A DNA stretch of 64,000 bases from JANWXD01 sp035575135. Lineage in GTDB: Bacteria > Acidobacteriota > Terriglobia > Bryobacterales > Bryobacteraceae. The notes under the pieces are model-generated. The model did no database searches, was not told the DNA's origin, and worked only from the letters and a program-made list of their open reading frames with translations. Below, in pieces: positions 43,094 to 52,370 of this stretch. The stretch is taken from assembly GCA_035575135.1 (NCBI GenBank), contig DATLYE010000005.1:100108-164107 (forward strand), given 5' to 3'. Within the stretch, counting starts at the first letter, position 1, and every line of letters starts with the position of its first letter. The position numbers and the translations under genes are program-made.

Positions 43094-45133
43094 CTACCGG
43101 GCGTGCACGCGATCCACAGAAAATTCTGCGCCGGCTTTATGGCAGGCGGCGCAGCTTTCGCCGAGCTGCGTCGTGTTGGCCAGCGCGTGCGAGGCGGCGT
43201 AGACGGGTGCGTGGCAACCCGTGCAGGCCGACGTGGTGGGCCCCACCGGATTGAGCCATCCCCGCGGATCGGTTACCGGAAGCAGCCGCGCGTCCAGAGG
43301 CACCTGCTGCGAGTTGTTCACGTGGCAGGCGTCGCAGTTCCGCAGATCCCCCGGATAGCGGACTTCATTGAAGTTGTGCGGCACGTTTCCGAAACCGTAG
43401 ATCGTGAAGTCGCGCACCTGCTCTTCGCCCGAGTGGATCCGGTGGATCATCGTGACGAAATTCACCGACTCGGGCGGCATCTGATCGGCGGGCCGCCGCA
43501 CCCGGTCCGTCTCATTCGGGTTATGGCACAGCACACACTGCTCGATCCGGTTCCGGTTGTCGCCGTGCAGCGAGAGGCTGAAGTGGCAGGCGTTGCACTT
43601 CTCCAGCGCCACCACCGTTCGGCGCGGCTCCGCCGGCGTGCCGTCCACAGAGAAGTACAGCACCTTGTTAACGCCGGCATCCCGCACGGTCTGCTGCTTG
43701 ACCGTCCCCGGCAGCAGCGTGATGTTCCGGTAGCCCTCGATGCCCACGGCATACGTCCCTTTGGCGTTTTCAGGCAGCCGGTAGCGGAAAGTGTAGATGG
43801 CGGTACCGTCGGCCGCGGCCTGGGCCCCGCGCGCGTCTTCGCTCACGTAGGAGGCGTAGTCGCTGGTCGGACCCGCAAGCACCAGAAACAGCCGGCTCAT
43901 TTCCGACGGCAGGATCGGCTTGCCCGAGCGGTCCCGCACCCGGAACGTCACGATCGGCTGCTTGCCCGGCGCGGCGTCGTCCACCTTCACGAGCTCAAAC
44001 ACCGTACCCGGCAGCTCGCGCGAGAAGCGCGGAATGGTGTGGGCGCCCTTGATGGAGACGTCGAACTCCAGCTCCCCTTCCGGTATGTGGCAGGTCGAGC
44101 AAAGATTGTCCGTGACCTGCGGAAGTCCGGCGTGGTTCTCTCCGGTGGCGAAATTCACATTGTCGTGGCAGGCGCCGCAGGCTGCGCGGTTGGGTTTCAG
44201 ATAGGCCGTCTCATGGGCGGCGCCTTTGCCCTGCTCATGGCAGAAGGTGCAGTTTCGCGTGTCGGCCGGGAAGTGCACCGTCGAAAAATCAAACCGCGTC
44301 TGGCCGAAACCGATCAGCACATACGGCTTGCCGGCCTGCACGCTGGGCAGCTCCGCACCCATGTGGATCTTGTGCGTCATCACCGGCATGTCCACCGTGT
44401 TGCCGGTGTCCGGATCCGTCGTCTGCGGCGTATGGCACAGGATGCACACCTCCAGGCTCTTGCGCCCCGTTTGTCCGTGAGCGCTCAGGTCTTGGTGGCA
44501 CTTGTTGCAGGTTGCCGTCTTGATCAGGTCGCGCGGCGCGGGCCGGGAGCCGTCCGGCACAAAATGATAAACCGTGTCATAAAGATTCACGCCCAGGTCG
44601 AATTCGGTCAGATTCCGGCTGGCTGTGATCCCGATGGTGTGTGTCGCGGTGCGGTCGAAGTTGGCCGGCGCCTTGGCGCGGAACGTGTAGATGTACTCCC
44701 CGTCGGCCACTTTGGTGAACGTGCCGTTCACCTCGTCGGTCGCCTGAATCGCTGAGGCTCCCGTAATCGGGCTGGTCTGCGTCCGGGTGATGTAGGAGAC
44801 GTACTGCGAACTGCCCCGCGGGATGTAGGCCGCCAGAAAACGCAGCGACACGGGTCCGGGCGTGAACACACCCTCCCGGTCGAGCGGCAGCCCCCGAGGG
44901 TCGGAGATCTTGAAACGGGTCTTGATCGTGCCGTCCGGATCAATGGAGGCCGACAGGATTTCCACCTTGAGTCCCGGACGGACGAACGCCACCAGGTTGG
45001 CGTCGGCATAATAGGCCTTGTCATGAACCGTGAACTGCGGCCCCTCGGCGCTCACCAGCAGCAGCGAGCCGATCAGGAATGCGAGAACAACGCCCGCGCG
45101 GAGGGCCCAAACCTTGTGGGAACGAGTGCGCAT
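43094..45133 (-). CDS. OmcA/MtrC family decahaem cytochrome c
   Basis: A 679-residue multihaem cytochrome of the OmcA/MtrC family. Ten CXXCH motifs are present in two groups of five: CNKCH, CILCH, CTFCH, CGACH, CSTCH, then CNACH, CVLCH, CDACH, CTGCH and CAACH. Each group follows a beta-rich domain, as in the family's alternating layout. In Shewanella these are lipid-anchored at the cell surface; here the leader (VVLAFLIGSLLLVSAEG) has no lipobox Cys, so lipidation is unlikely. GGAGGT precedes the start. It heads a four-gene operon with the MtrA- and MtrB-like genes. Confidence 0.92.
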   Translation of the reverse strand: MRTRSHKVWALRAGVVLAFLIGSLLLVSAEGPQFTVHDKAYYADANLVAFVRPGLKVEILSASIDPDGTIKTRFKISDPRGLPLDREGVFTPGPVSLRFLAAYIPRGSSQYVSYITRTQTSPITGASAIQATDEVNGTFTKVADGEYIYTFRAKAPANFDRTATHTIGITASRNLTEFDLGVNLYDTVYHFVPDGSRPAPRDLIKTATCNKCHQDLSAHGQTGRKSLEVCILCHTPQTTDPDTGNTVDMPVMTHKIHMGAELPSVQAGKPYVLIGFGQTRFDFSTVHFPADTRNCTFCHEQGKGAAHETAYLKPNRAACGACHDNVNFATGENHAGLPQVTDNLCSTCHIPEGELEFDVSIKGAHTIPRFSRELPGTVFELVKVDDAAPGKQPIVTFRVRDRSGKPILPSEMSRLFLVLAGPTSDYASYVSEDARGAQAAADGTAIYTFRYRLPENAKGTYAVGIEGYRNITLLPGTVKQQTVRDAGVNKVLYFSVDGTPAEPRRTVVALEKCNACHFSLSLHGDNRNRIEQCVLCHNPNETDRVRRPADQMPPESVNFVTMIHRIHSGEEQVRDFTIYGFGNVPHNFNEVRYPGDLRNCDACHVNNSQQVPLDARLLPVTDPRGWLNPVGPTTSACTGCHAPVYAASHALANTTQLGESCAACHKAGAEFSVDRVHAR

Positions 45134-45337
45134 AAGACCGACCTCCAGCTCATTTCACCTTACAGCGTTTTGAATCCGTACACGCATGTCCGCAATGGGT
45201 GTGCACGGGCGGGGCCAAATCCCGCACGCGCTAACCTGTTGCACAGCCGCGCGCTTACGCCCCTGGCTCCGCGCGGCCGCAGTACGGATGGGGCAATTTC
45301 CAACAATAAAGGTGGGGGAAAAATCGCAGGCAGCCGC

Positions 45338-45731
45338 GGAGAGCTCGCCGGACTGTAAGCCGGTTTCTGTACCCTTGCGGGCGGCAGTCATTCCTCTGGG
45401 CCGGCCATTGCTGGCCGGCTCTAGCGACCTACCCGGGAGTCAAGCGGAGCGGGCCACTCCATCCTCCCCTATTTGGTCTTGCTCCGCGTGGGGTTTGCCC
45501 TGCCGGCGCGGATTACTCCGGCCGCGGTGCGCTCTTACCGCACCTTTTCACCCTTACCCCGGACCGGTTACCCGGCCCGTGGCGGTATGTTTTCTGTGGC
45601 ACTTTCCGTGAGACCCGCTTTGAGCGGATCCCCCCGGCTGTTAGCCGGCACGCTGCCCTGTGGAGACCGGACTTTCCTCCCGGAGCGCCGGTAAACCCGG
45701 CCCCCGAGCGACTGCCCGTCCGGCAAGCTTC
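45338..45731 (-). ncRNA. rnpB: RNase P RNA, type A
   Basis: The minus strand carries the RNA component of RNase P, which matures tRNA 5' ends. The 5' end begins with an 11-bp P1 helix (GCTTGCCGGAC) pairing with GTCCGGCGAGC at the 3' end. Hallmarks in order are GGAGGAAAGTCCGG, AGGGCAG-like CAGGGCAGCGTGCCGGCTAA, GAAAAGGTGCGGTAAGAGCGC, and GAATGACTGCC near the 3' end. The size of about 394 nt fits. A U-rich stretch after a small hairpin just beyond the 3' end may terminate it. Ends are approximate within a few nucleotides. Confidence 0.95.
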
Positions 45732-45739
45732 CAATATTC

Positions 45740-45745
45740 AGTATA
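45740..45745 (-). promoter_or_regulatory. -10 element of rnpB
   Basis: On the minus strand TATACT lies about 9 nt before the predicted RNA 5' end, the right distance for a sigma-70 -10 box. No good -35 hexamer is visible at 17 nt upstream. Confidence 0.5.
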
Positions 45746-45889
45746 CTTCCCCGCGCCGGCAGCCGGTTCCCTTTCCCGCTCCACCGTGTCCAGCAGACCT
45801 CGAATAATCCGCTTCCCATAACGAGCATCCTGCGCCCGCCCGTCCCTACAGTATCCTGAAAAATTGCACCCTCTCCTCAGGAAACTACC

Positions 45890-48619
45890 ATGACCACTTC
45901 ATTTCGCATCACCGCCTGCTTCGTATTTCTGCTGTCGGGCTTCCTGGGTACTGTCCCGGCTCAGGAACTCGTCACCGACGCCTCCCCTCAGGATTGGGAG
46001 GAGATCAACTTCGAGTTCAACTCCGCTGTGCTCACGGACGGCTTCCCGAGCCTGCTGCGCCTCGCCGAGCTGCTGCGGCAGAATCCCGGATACCGGGTCA
46101 GGCTCGAAGGCCACACCGACTACATCGGGTCGGACGCCTACAACGAAAAGCTCTCGCAGGCCCGTGCCGAGACCGTCCGGAAGTTCCTGGTCAAGTACGG
46201 CGCCCGCCCGGAACAGGTCCAGACGGCGGCCTTGGGCGAACGCCAGCCCCGCGTTCCGCTGCGGACGCCGGAGGGGCGCTTCATCAACCGCCGCGTGCGC
46301 ATCACCGTCACAGACCCGCAGGGCAACATCATCGGCGCCGGCGGCGTCGGCGAGGCCATCCGCTCCCTTGAGGACATTGCCCGCAAGCAGGAGCAATGTT
46401 GCGAAAGCATTCTCAAGAAACTCGACAAGCTGGACGAAATCCTTGCCCTGCTGCGCCGGCTCACCCAAGAGAACGAACAGCTCAAGCAAGACGTCGCCCG
46501 CTTGCAGCAGGCCCAGGCGGGAGTCGAGAAAAAAGTGGAAGAGCTGCCCAGGCCGCCGCAGCGCGAGGAACTGGCCCGCATGATGGAAGAAACCGCCCAG
46601 AAAGCCATCGAACAAACGCGCCCGAAGCGCTTCTCCCTTCTGGCCTTCAACGCCGGACCGGATACCACCGGGAATCTCTCGGTGACCGCCAAAGGGCGCT
46701 TCTTCCAGCCGTTCGCCGAAACGCACGCCTTCCAGGCCGAAGGCGAATACCTGCGCTATTTCGACCGGCAGGAAGGCCAGTTCGATTTCGGCCTCGTCAA
46801 CCGTTACAAGAGCTTTCAGGCAGGGATCTTTTCAAGCTTCAAGCGCGTGGACCTCAAGGAATTTCAGGCGGGCGGCACGCTCGGACAGGCCGGCTTCGCG
46901 CTCGATTACGTCTTCTCGCGCGGCCGCGTGGGCGGCTTCGGCACCAAGGCATTCCTCGACGACCCCGTCGTGCGGCGCGCCCCGGTGGGCCTCAATGCCT
47001 TCGAGGAGACGCGCATCAACGTGGTGGATCAAATCGGCGGCAGCGTGCTCGTCGGCCTCCACAAGGACGCTTACGCCGAAGGCAACTTTGGCGCCCTGTT
47101 CCGCCAGGGCGCGCGCAACCGGCCCGGCGGCACGTTCCGCTTTGTACAGCCCATCCGTCCCCAGTGGGCTTTCACGTTCGAAGCCGGCTTGAACGAAACC
47201 CTGGTGGGTGTCAATGACAGCGGCCGGTTCGTCTTCGGGCTCCAGTTCGGCAACTGGCTGCGCCCGAAAGAGTATGCCGCAGTTCGCCATCCGGTTCCCA
47301 TGGACATCCCGCGCGTGCGCTACGAACTCGTCACGCGCCGGGTCCGCACCGGCAACAGCCCGCCGGTCGCCGACGCCGGCCCCGATCAGGTCGGAGTGCT
47401 CGCCGGCGTGATCACCCTCGACGGCTCCAATTCCTACGACCCGGACGGAGACCCGATCACCTTCCAGTGGACTCAGATCTCCGGCCCGGCCGTCTCCCTT
47501 ACCGGAGCCAACGAAGCTCGCGCCCGCTTCACCGCCGAAGCGGGCCAGACCTACGCCTTCCGGCTCACGGTGCGTGACGACAAAGGCGCCGAGGCGCGAG
47601 CCCGGGTCACGGTGACCACGTCCCAGCCCAGGCGCCCGCGCATCCTGAGTTTCCAGGCCGTGCCGACCAACATCCAAGCCGGCGAGGTGGCGACACTGTC
47701 CTGGGAGACCGAGGAAGCCTCTGAAGTGGAGATCAGCGGCGTCGGCAAAGTCCGGCCCAGCGGCGCCACCACGGTCTCGCCTTCCCAGACCACGACCTAC
47801 ACGCTCACCGCCCGCAACCAGTTCGGCGAAGTGAGCACCAACGTCACCGTGCGCGTGACTCCGCCGCAGGCGCCCCGCATCCTGCGCTTCGCCGCAAGCC
47901 CGATGGAGATTCTGCCGGGCGAAGCCTCGACGCTGGTCTGGGAGGTGGACAACGCCACGGAGGTCACCATCTCCGGGCTGGGACGCGTGGATCTGCGAGG
48001 ATCCTCCGCCGTCAGCCCCTCGGAGACGACCACCTACACCTTAACGGCGACCAACGCCCAGGGACAAGTCACCGCCCAGGCGGTCGTCACCGTCGTCAAG
48101 CCGGTCCGGATTCTCGACTTCGTGGCGGAACCTTCACGCATCCGCGGCGGGGATCCGGTCACACTGAAATGGCAAACCGAAAACGCCCTGGAGGTTTACA
48201 TCACCGGGGTGGGCAAAGTGCCTGCCAGCGGCTCGATCGTCGTCAAACCCCTGGCGACGACCTCTTACACCTTGCTGGCCTACGGCCGCCGCACGCAGGC
48301 TACCGCCTTCGTTCTCGTCAAGGTGGGAGATGGCCCGGCCAACCGGCCGCCCGTCGCCGACGCAGGTCCGGACTTCGTCACCATGGAGCCGGAGGCGCGC
48401 CTGGACGGATCCAAATCCTACGATCCCGACGGCGATCCCATCACCTTCGCCTGGCGTGTCGTGGGCCCGCGGCAGGCGGAGATTCAGAACGCCAACACGC
48501 CGAACCCCGTCGTCAGGTTCCTGCAGGGCTGGGGCGATTACGTCTTCGAGCTGACGGTGACGGATCCGTGGGGGTTGACGAGCACGGACACCGTGCGGAT
48601 TCGCTACTCCGACCCGTAA
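45890..48619 (+). CDS. OmpA-domain, coiled-coil and PKD/Ig-repeat envelope protein
   Basis: A 909-residue exported protein with an unusual domain order. The signal peptide (FVFLLSGFLGTVPAQ) is followed at about residues 35-140 by an OmpA peptidoglycan-binding domain (INFEFNSAVLTDGF, RVRLEGHTDYIGSDAYNEKL). A coiled coil spans about 160-235, and a beta-rich region of about 240 residues that may be a small outer-membrane barrel follows. Next come a PKD domain (PVADAGPDQVGVLAG, SYDPDGDPITFQW), three Ig-like repeats each containing TTTYTLTA or a variant, and a final PKD domain. In most OmpA proteins the peptidoglycan domain is C-terminal. It may link the cell wall to a surface-exposed adhesive stalk. 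Confidence 0.85.
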   Translation: MTTSFRITACFVFLLSGFLGTVPAQELVTDASPQDWEEINFEFNSAVLTDGFPSLLRLAELLRQNPGYRVRLEGHTDYIGSDAYNEKLSQARAETVRKFLVKYGARPEQVQTAALGERQPRVPLRTPEGRFINRRVRITVTDPQGNIIGAGGVGEAIRSLEDIARKQEQCCESILKKLDKLDEILALLRRLTQENEQLKQDVARLQQAQAGVEKKVEELPRPPQREELARMMEETAQKAIEQTRPKRFSLLAFNAGPDTTGNLSVTAKGRFFQPFAETHAFQAEGEYLRYFDRQEGQFDFGLVNRYKSFQAGIFSSFKRVDLKEFQAGGTLGQAGFALDYVFSRGRVGGFGTKAFLDDPVVRRAPVGLNAFEETRINVVDQIGGSVLVGLHKDAYAEGNFGALFRQGARNRPGGTFRFVQPIRPQWAFTFEAGLNETLVGVNDSGRFVFGLQFGNWLRPKEYAAVRHPVPMDIPRVRYELVTRRVRTGNSPPVADAGPDQVGVLAGVITLDGSNSYDPDGDPITFQWTQISGPAVSLTGANEARARFTAEAGQTYAFRLTVRDDKGAEARARVTVTTSQPRRPRILSFQAVPTNIQAGEVATLSWETEEASEVEISGVGKVRPSGATTVSPSQTTTYTLTARNQFGEVSTNVTVRVTPPQAPRILRFAASPMEILPGEASTLVWEVDNATEVTISGLGRVDLRGSSAVSPSETTTYTLTATNAQGQVTAQAVVTVVKPVRILDFVAEPSRIRGGDPVTLKWQTENALEVYITGVGKVPASGSIVVKPLATTSYTLLAYGRRTQATAFVLVKVGDGPANRPPVADAGPDFVTMEPEARLDGSKSYDPDGDPITFAWRVVGPRQAEIQNANTPNPVVRFLQGWGDYVFELTVTDPWGLTSTDTVRIRYSDP

Positions 48620-48634
48620 ACAACAACGGACGGG

Positions 48635-48654
48635 GCCGGCGCCCATCCGCCGGC
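48635..48654. terminator. GC-rich hairpin between convergent genes
   Basis: GCCGGCG at 48635-48641 pairs with CGCCGGC at 48648-48654 across a 6-nt loop, between the stop codons of two convergent genes. It has no U-tract on either strand, so it could be a bidirectional terminator or simply a stable stem. Confidence 0.35.
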
Positions 48655-48667
48655 GCCGGCTCCCGTC

Positions 48668-50161
48668 TTACGGAAGAAACAGGAAGTCAAAATCGTAGGT
48701 GAGGCCGAGCTGCACTCGCCACGCCGGCGCCGCAACCAGTTCAGTGCGGTTTGAGTAGCTGACGGCAAGCGGAACGCGAACCCCGCCCGGCGGTCCCAGC
48801 GTCAGCTTGAGCTGCGCTGCGGCGATGGTTCCCGTTTGGCCTGCGATGGCCTCCGGCCCGGGCACCCGCAACACTGGCGGGCTGTTCCGGTATTCAACGT
48901 ACACCGCCGCCCCCAACGTGGCAAGCCCCAGCGAGGGCAGCGTGCCGAGAAAGCGCTCCGTCTGAGCCCCGAGTTCGAGATCCTTGAGGCCCCGGGCGCG
49001 GCTCACGGCGCCCGCGGATGCGCCGTGCTGAAACGTCCACGCCGTGTTCACTGCGAGCGACCAGCGCTTGCTCATCGGCAGATCGAACACGAAGCGTACG
49101 CCCGACTCCGGCGCTTGCAGCAGCGGCCGGTTGTACGAATATTCGACCGCGATCACCGGCTGGCTCGCCGCCAGTTCCATCAACTCATCCTGCTCGAAGC
49201 CGTAGCGTGACAGCAGCTGCCGCAGCTCCCCCACCTCCTCCGCCGTCAGGATGTTCTCTTCGAGCAGCAGCATGCCGAGACGGGACATCTGGGAGCGGAG
49301 CGCGCCCTCCGGATCCGAAGCCGTGCGGATCCGCTCCCGGGTCTCCGCCTGCCAGCCCGCGTAGGCCGGCGAGGCGCCCAGCTTCTCAAAAACGGGTTCA
49401 AAGGCCGCAGACAACCTGCGCGCCAGCTCCGGGATCCGGCTCTGCTCGGCAAGCTTTGCCTGCCACCGTTGCTGAAACAGGGGCGAGCTCGAGTCCTTGC
49501 GGTTCCAGATCTCGTAGCGGAGGCCGAAGCTCGAAAGCTCGGTCCTGCCCCCCGCGAACTGCACCGCGGAGGCAGCCCCCGTGCCCGGCGGCGAAGGAGC
49601 AGCAGACAGCAGCGCGCCGCCTCGGCCCGCATCCAACGAAACCTCGAAGGACAGTTTTCGCAGCTGGCCCAGCAACGACGATTCCACGCAGAAGCCGGGC
49701 TGCTCCGTTTTCGGGGTCCGCGGATCGCAGTAAGGAAACACGTCCCGCCGCACCAGCGCCGCGGGCAGCCCCGCCAGATTCCCGCGGAACGTGATCACCT
49801 GTCCGTTCGCGGACCGCGTAACCGCGCCGTACTCGGCCGCCAGCGACAGGGTCCGTGCCGCGGCGCCGCGCGCCACCAGCGTCGTGCCCCCGGCCCCGGA
49901 GGGTCCTGCACCCGACTGCCGGTCCATGCGCAAAGCCTCGATGCGCCGCAAAAAGTCCTTATATCCGAGCGTGGCGTGCACGAACTCGACGTAGCACCGG
50001 CTGTATCGCTCCACCTCCGTCACGTTCCGCAGCAGTCGCTCCTTGCGCGCGGCGTCCGTCTCGAGCCGGTAGGCCGCCAGCGCCTCCTTGAGCGCCGGGC
50101 AAAGCTCAGCCCCTCGGCCGAGGGCGCAAACAAACAGGAATGTCGCCGCGGTGCGCCTCAT
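48668..50161 (-). CDS. Exported outer-membrane-like hypothetical protein
   Basis: A 497-residue protein with a signal peptide (TAATFLFVCALGRGAELC). The first third is helical, the middle has charged helices (LGMLLLEENILTAEEVGELRQLL), and the C-terminal 200 residues show alternating beta strands ending in LGLTYDFDFLFLP, a typical outer-membrane C-terminal strand. I do not recognise the family. It follows a 113-residue gene by 5 nt and is convergent with the OmpA/PKD gene. Confidence 0.72.
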   Translation of the reverse strand: MRRTAATFLFVCALGRGAELCPALKEALAAYRLETDAARKERLLRNVTEVERYSRCYVEFVHATLGYKDFLRRIEALRMDRQSGAGPSGAGGTTLVARGAAARTLSLAAEYGAVTRSANGQVITFRGNLAGLPAALVRRDVFPYCDPRTPKTEQPGFCVESSLLGQLRKLSFEVSLDAGRGGALLSAAPSPPGTGAASAVQFAGGRTELSSFGLRYEIWNRKDSSSPLFQQRWQAKLAEQSRIPELARRLSAAFEPVFEKLGASPAYAGWQAETRERIRTASDPEGALRSQMSRLGMLLLEENILTAEEVGELRQLLSRYGFEQDELMELAASQPVIAVEYSYNRPLLQAPESGVRFVFDLPMSKRWSLAVNTAWTFQHGASAGAVSRARGLKDLELGAQTERFLGTLPSLGLATLGAAVYVEYRNSPPVLRVPGPEAIAGQTGTIAAAQLKLTLGPPGGVRVPLAVSYSNRTELVAAPAWRVQLGLTYDFDFLFLP

Positions 50162-50166
50162 CGCCG

Positions 50167-50508
50167 TCACACTCCACAGATGCGGTGCCCGCGCACCTCG
50201 TTGTCGCCGCGCAGGTCTTCTTCGAGCACCTGCAGCCGGCCGTCGGGCGACCGTTCGCAAAGCCGCCCCCGGCCCTCCGCCCCGTGCGAAAACACGTACA
50301 CCGCCGTCAGTACGTTCCGGCCCGGCCGGACGTCAAAGCTGACTTCCTCCACTGCCGGCCCCGCGACGAGCTCCGTTTCGCCGTAGCGCACCGAAGCGAA
50401 ACGGACGCTACCCGCCGTCCCCACAACCGCCAGAGTGACTCTGGCGCCCGCCGGTGCGCAGAAATGACACCACGCATCCGCACAGTCAGAGCGCAGCAAA
50501 AACCCCAC
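50167..50508 (-). CDS. Small Cys-containing hypothetical protein
   Basis: A 113-residue protein starting at GTG 50508, just after a strong GGAGG ribosome binding site, which supports it as a real gene. The N-terminus has Cys residues (SDCADAWCHFCAPAG) and a later CERSPDGRLQVLEEDLRGDN segment. No signal peptide or membrane segment is visible. It ends 5 nt before the outer-membrane-like gene, suggesting cotranscription. Function unknown. Confidence 0.65.
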   Translation of the reverse strand: MGFLLRSDCADAWCHFCAPAGARVTLAVVGTAGSVRFASVRYGETELVAGPAVEEVSFDVRPGRNVLTAVYVFSHGAEGRGRLCERSPDGRLQVLEEDLRGDNEVRGHRICGV

Positions 50509-50540
50509 GTGAACCTCCGGAGAGACAATCTGCCGGGAGC

Positions 50541-51350
50541 TCAGCTCAGCTCGTCCGGGAGCAGCGATTCCCCGATGCGGTAGGCCTCGGCGAACCGTTC
50601 CAGCCCGTGAGTGCCCCCGTTGACCAGCCGCCGTGCGGCCCGCAGGTCACCTTCGAGCAGAGCTTCCTCCAGGGCGGTTTCCCGGGCCTTAAGAAACGCA
50701 GCCAGAAGGCGGGCTGCGATCTCCGGCTCGTTGGCGAGCTCCGGGTTGCTCAAAAGCTCCTCCCCCAGCCCCAACGCCGCCCCGAAGCGCGCGTAATTGT
50801 AACGGCCCGTCAACTGCACGAATCCGCGGCCCCGGTACCGCTCCCCGTCCGGAGGGCCCTGGTTGCCCAGATCCTTGCGGTAGTCGTACAGATCGAACGG
50901 GTGCCCGCCGGGGGAAGTGTTGAAGCGCGACTGGCCTTCGCTGACGGGAACAAAATCTGCCGTCTCGGCGCGGATCGTGCTCAACGCGGCCAGAACCATC
51001 CTCTTGCCGGTCAGCTCCGCCTCGCTCAAGGCTGCAAGCACCGGCGGCAGATGGCGCTTGATATTGTCCAGCGGCGTGGCAGGAAACATCCTGGACACCA
51101 GCCCCACGGTCACATGCGGAATCACCGGCCGGTACTCGACCGTGACTCCAAGCTCTAACGCTGCGGCGGTCCGCGGGCCCACCAGTCCGTCCGCCGGCAA
51201 CCCCTCGCTCCGCTGAAAGGCGAGCACCGCAGCTTCGGTTGCGGGGCCGAACCGGCCGTCAATCCTGCCGGGGTTAAAGCCGAGCGCTTTCAGCCGGAGC
51301 TGCAGCTTGCGTACGGCGGCGCCCTTGGATCCGACTCGCAACGCTCTCAC
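50541..51350 (-). CDS. Peptidoglycan-binding GH19-like lysozyme/chitinase
   Basis: A 269-residue protein with an N-terminal PG_binding_1 domain (VGSKGAAVRKLQLRLKALGF, FGPATEAAVLAFQRSEGL) and a C-terminal GH19-like catalytic domain (STIRAETADFVPVSEG, RYRGRGFVQLTGRYNYARFG). The Glu in the IRAET segment fits the catalytic acid of the class. The layout resembles phage endolysins, and no signal peptide is visible. The GTG start has a GGGAGG element upstream. No other phage genes lie next to it, so it may be a domesticated lysin or a cell-wall enzyme. Confidence 0.82.
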   Translation of the reverse strand: MRALRVGSKGAAVRKLQLRLKALGFNPGRIDGRFGPATEAAVLAFQRSEGLPADGLVGPRTAAALELGVTVEYRPVIPHVTVGLVSRMFPATPLDNIKRHLPPVLAALSEAELTGKRMVLAALSTIRAETADFVPVSEGQSRFNTSPGGHPFDLYDYRKDLGNQGPPDGERYRGRGFVQLTGRYNYARFGAALGLGEELLSNPELANEPEIAARLLAAFLKARETALEEALLEGDLRAARRLVNGGTHGLERFAEAYRIGESLLPDELS

Positions 51351-51546
51351 AAGCCTTGGCCTCCCGATTCGCGTCTTCTCTACCCGGACTCTCGGCTTTC
51401 GGCTTCACCAGGCGACTGCTGCCGCATGCTAGCCGAGCTATGCTCTCCTTTCCCCAGCTACCACGGCCGGCGCAAGCCGGATCCGGCGTGCACCTCCCAC
51501 TCGCAGCCGCGCCAAGCACTTGCGGTAATCGCTGCCGCGTGACCGT

Positions 51547-52317
51547 TCAAAACTCGCAGACCTCGCCTTCGGCGGCGGCGAGAACCCGCGCGCCGGTTTC
51601 GCGCTCCATTCTCGCCACAAGCCCGGCGATCTCCTCATCCGAGCGTCCGGGGTGGTGGTGAATCAGCATCACGGCCGGGACGCCCGCACGGCGGACCAGT
51701 TCCGCCACGGCGCCGAAGTGCGAGTGCCCCTTGCCGGCCGCGTCCCCGGCTTCTTCGCCCGTGGCCCACAGCTCGTGCAGCAGCAGCCGCACGCCGCTCA
51801 CCCGCGGTGCCGCATCCGGCCCGGACGACGTGTCCGTTAAATAAGCGATCTCATCGCCAAGGCGTATGCCTGCCGACCCCCCGGGATGGGGCTGGCGCCA
51901 CAAGCGCGCCTCCAGTCCGCCGATACGCGCCCGCTCCTCGCGCAAGGCTTCTACCGCCAGCCCGAAGGAGCGCCACGAGGAAGGAAACAGCGGCGGCGCC
52001 AGCAGCCGGTCCAGCACCGCTTCAGGCTCGGCGTCCACCAGGGGCGCTGCCGGCGCGTAGACCCGGACCCTGCGACCCCAGACCGCGGGCAGATACGCCA
52101 GCCCCGCCACATGATCCAGGTGATAATGCGACAGCACCACGTGCAGCTCCCCGTAGGGCTCCAGAAGCGCGCCGAGCCGGGGCTCGAACAGCCGGCTGGC
52201 GCCCGTGCCCGCGTCCAGCAGGAACGCGCCGTCGGCCGCCAGCAGGAGAAAACTCATGGTCTGGCGGCCGTGCGAAGGGAAGTACCCGTTCAGGCCCAGC
52301 GGAACAATGCGGCTCAT
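51547..52317 (-). CDS. MBL-fold metallohydrolase
   Basis: A 256-residue metallo-beta-lactamase-fold hydrolase of the ribonuclease Z-like or phosphodiesterase group. The metal site is HYHLDHVAG (HxHxDH), with further ligands in LTDTSSGP, HSHFGAVAELVRRAG and MLIHHHPGRSDEE. The ATG at 52317 was chosen because the MBL beta strand begins there (RIVPLGLNGYFPSHGRQTMS). No signal peptide; probably cytoplasmic. Substrate unknown. Confidence 0.88.
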   Translation of the reverse strand: MSRIVPLGLNGYFPSHGRQTMSFLLLAADGAFLLDAGTGASRLFEPRLGALLEPYGELHVVLSHYHLDHVAGLAYLPAVWGRRVRVYAPAAPLVDAEPEAVLDRLLAPPLFPSSWRSFGLAVEALREERARIGGLEARLWRQPHPGGSAGIRLGDEIAYLTDTSSGPDAAPRVSGVRLLLHELWATGEEAGDAAGKGHSHFGAVAELVRRAGVPAVMLIHHHPGRSDEEIAGLVARMERETGARVLAAAEGEVCEF

Positions 52318-52370
52318 CGAGATCGCTTGAACGATTCTGGCACGCCGGCAGCCGCCCCGGGCGGCCGGAG

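Noticed and set aside
42056..44755. A roughly 900-codon plus-strand frame across the cytochrome genes
   Set aside because: It is antisense to two decahaem cytochromes with twenty haem motifs; its own translation is Arg/His-rich with no pattern.
45190..45215. Crp/Fnr site upstream of the OmcA/MtrC-like gene
   Set aside because: TGTGCAC near here lacks the TGTGA-N6-TCACA spacing, so control of the conduit by the nearby regulator is not supported by a visible site.
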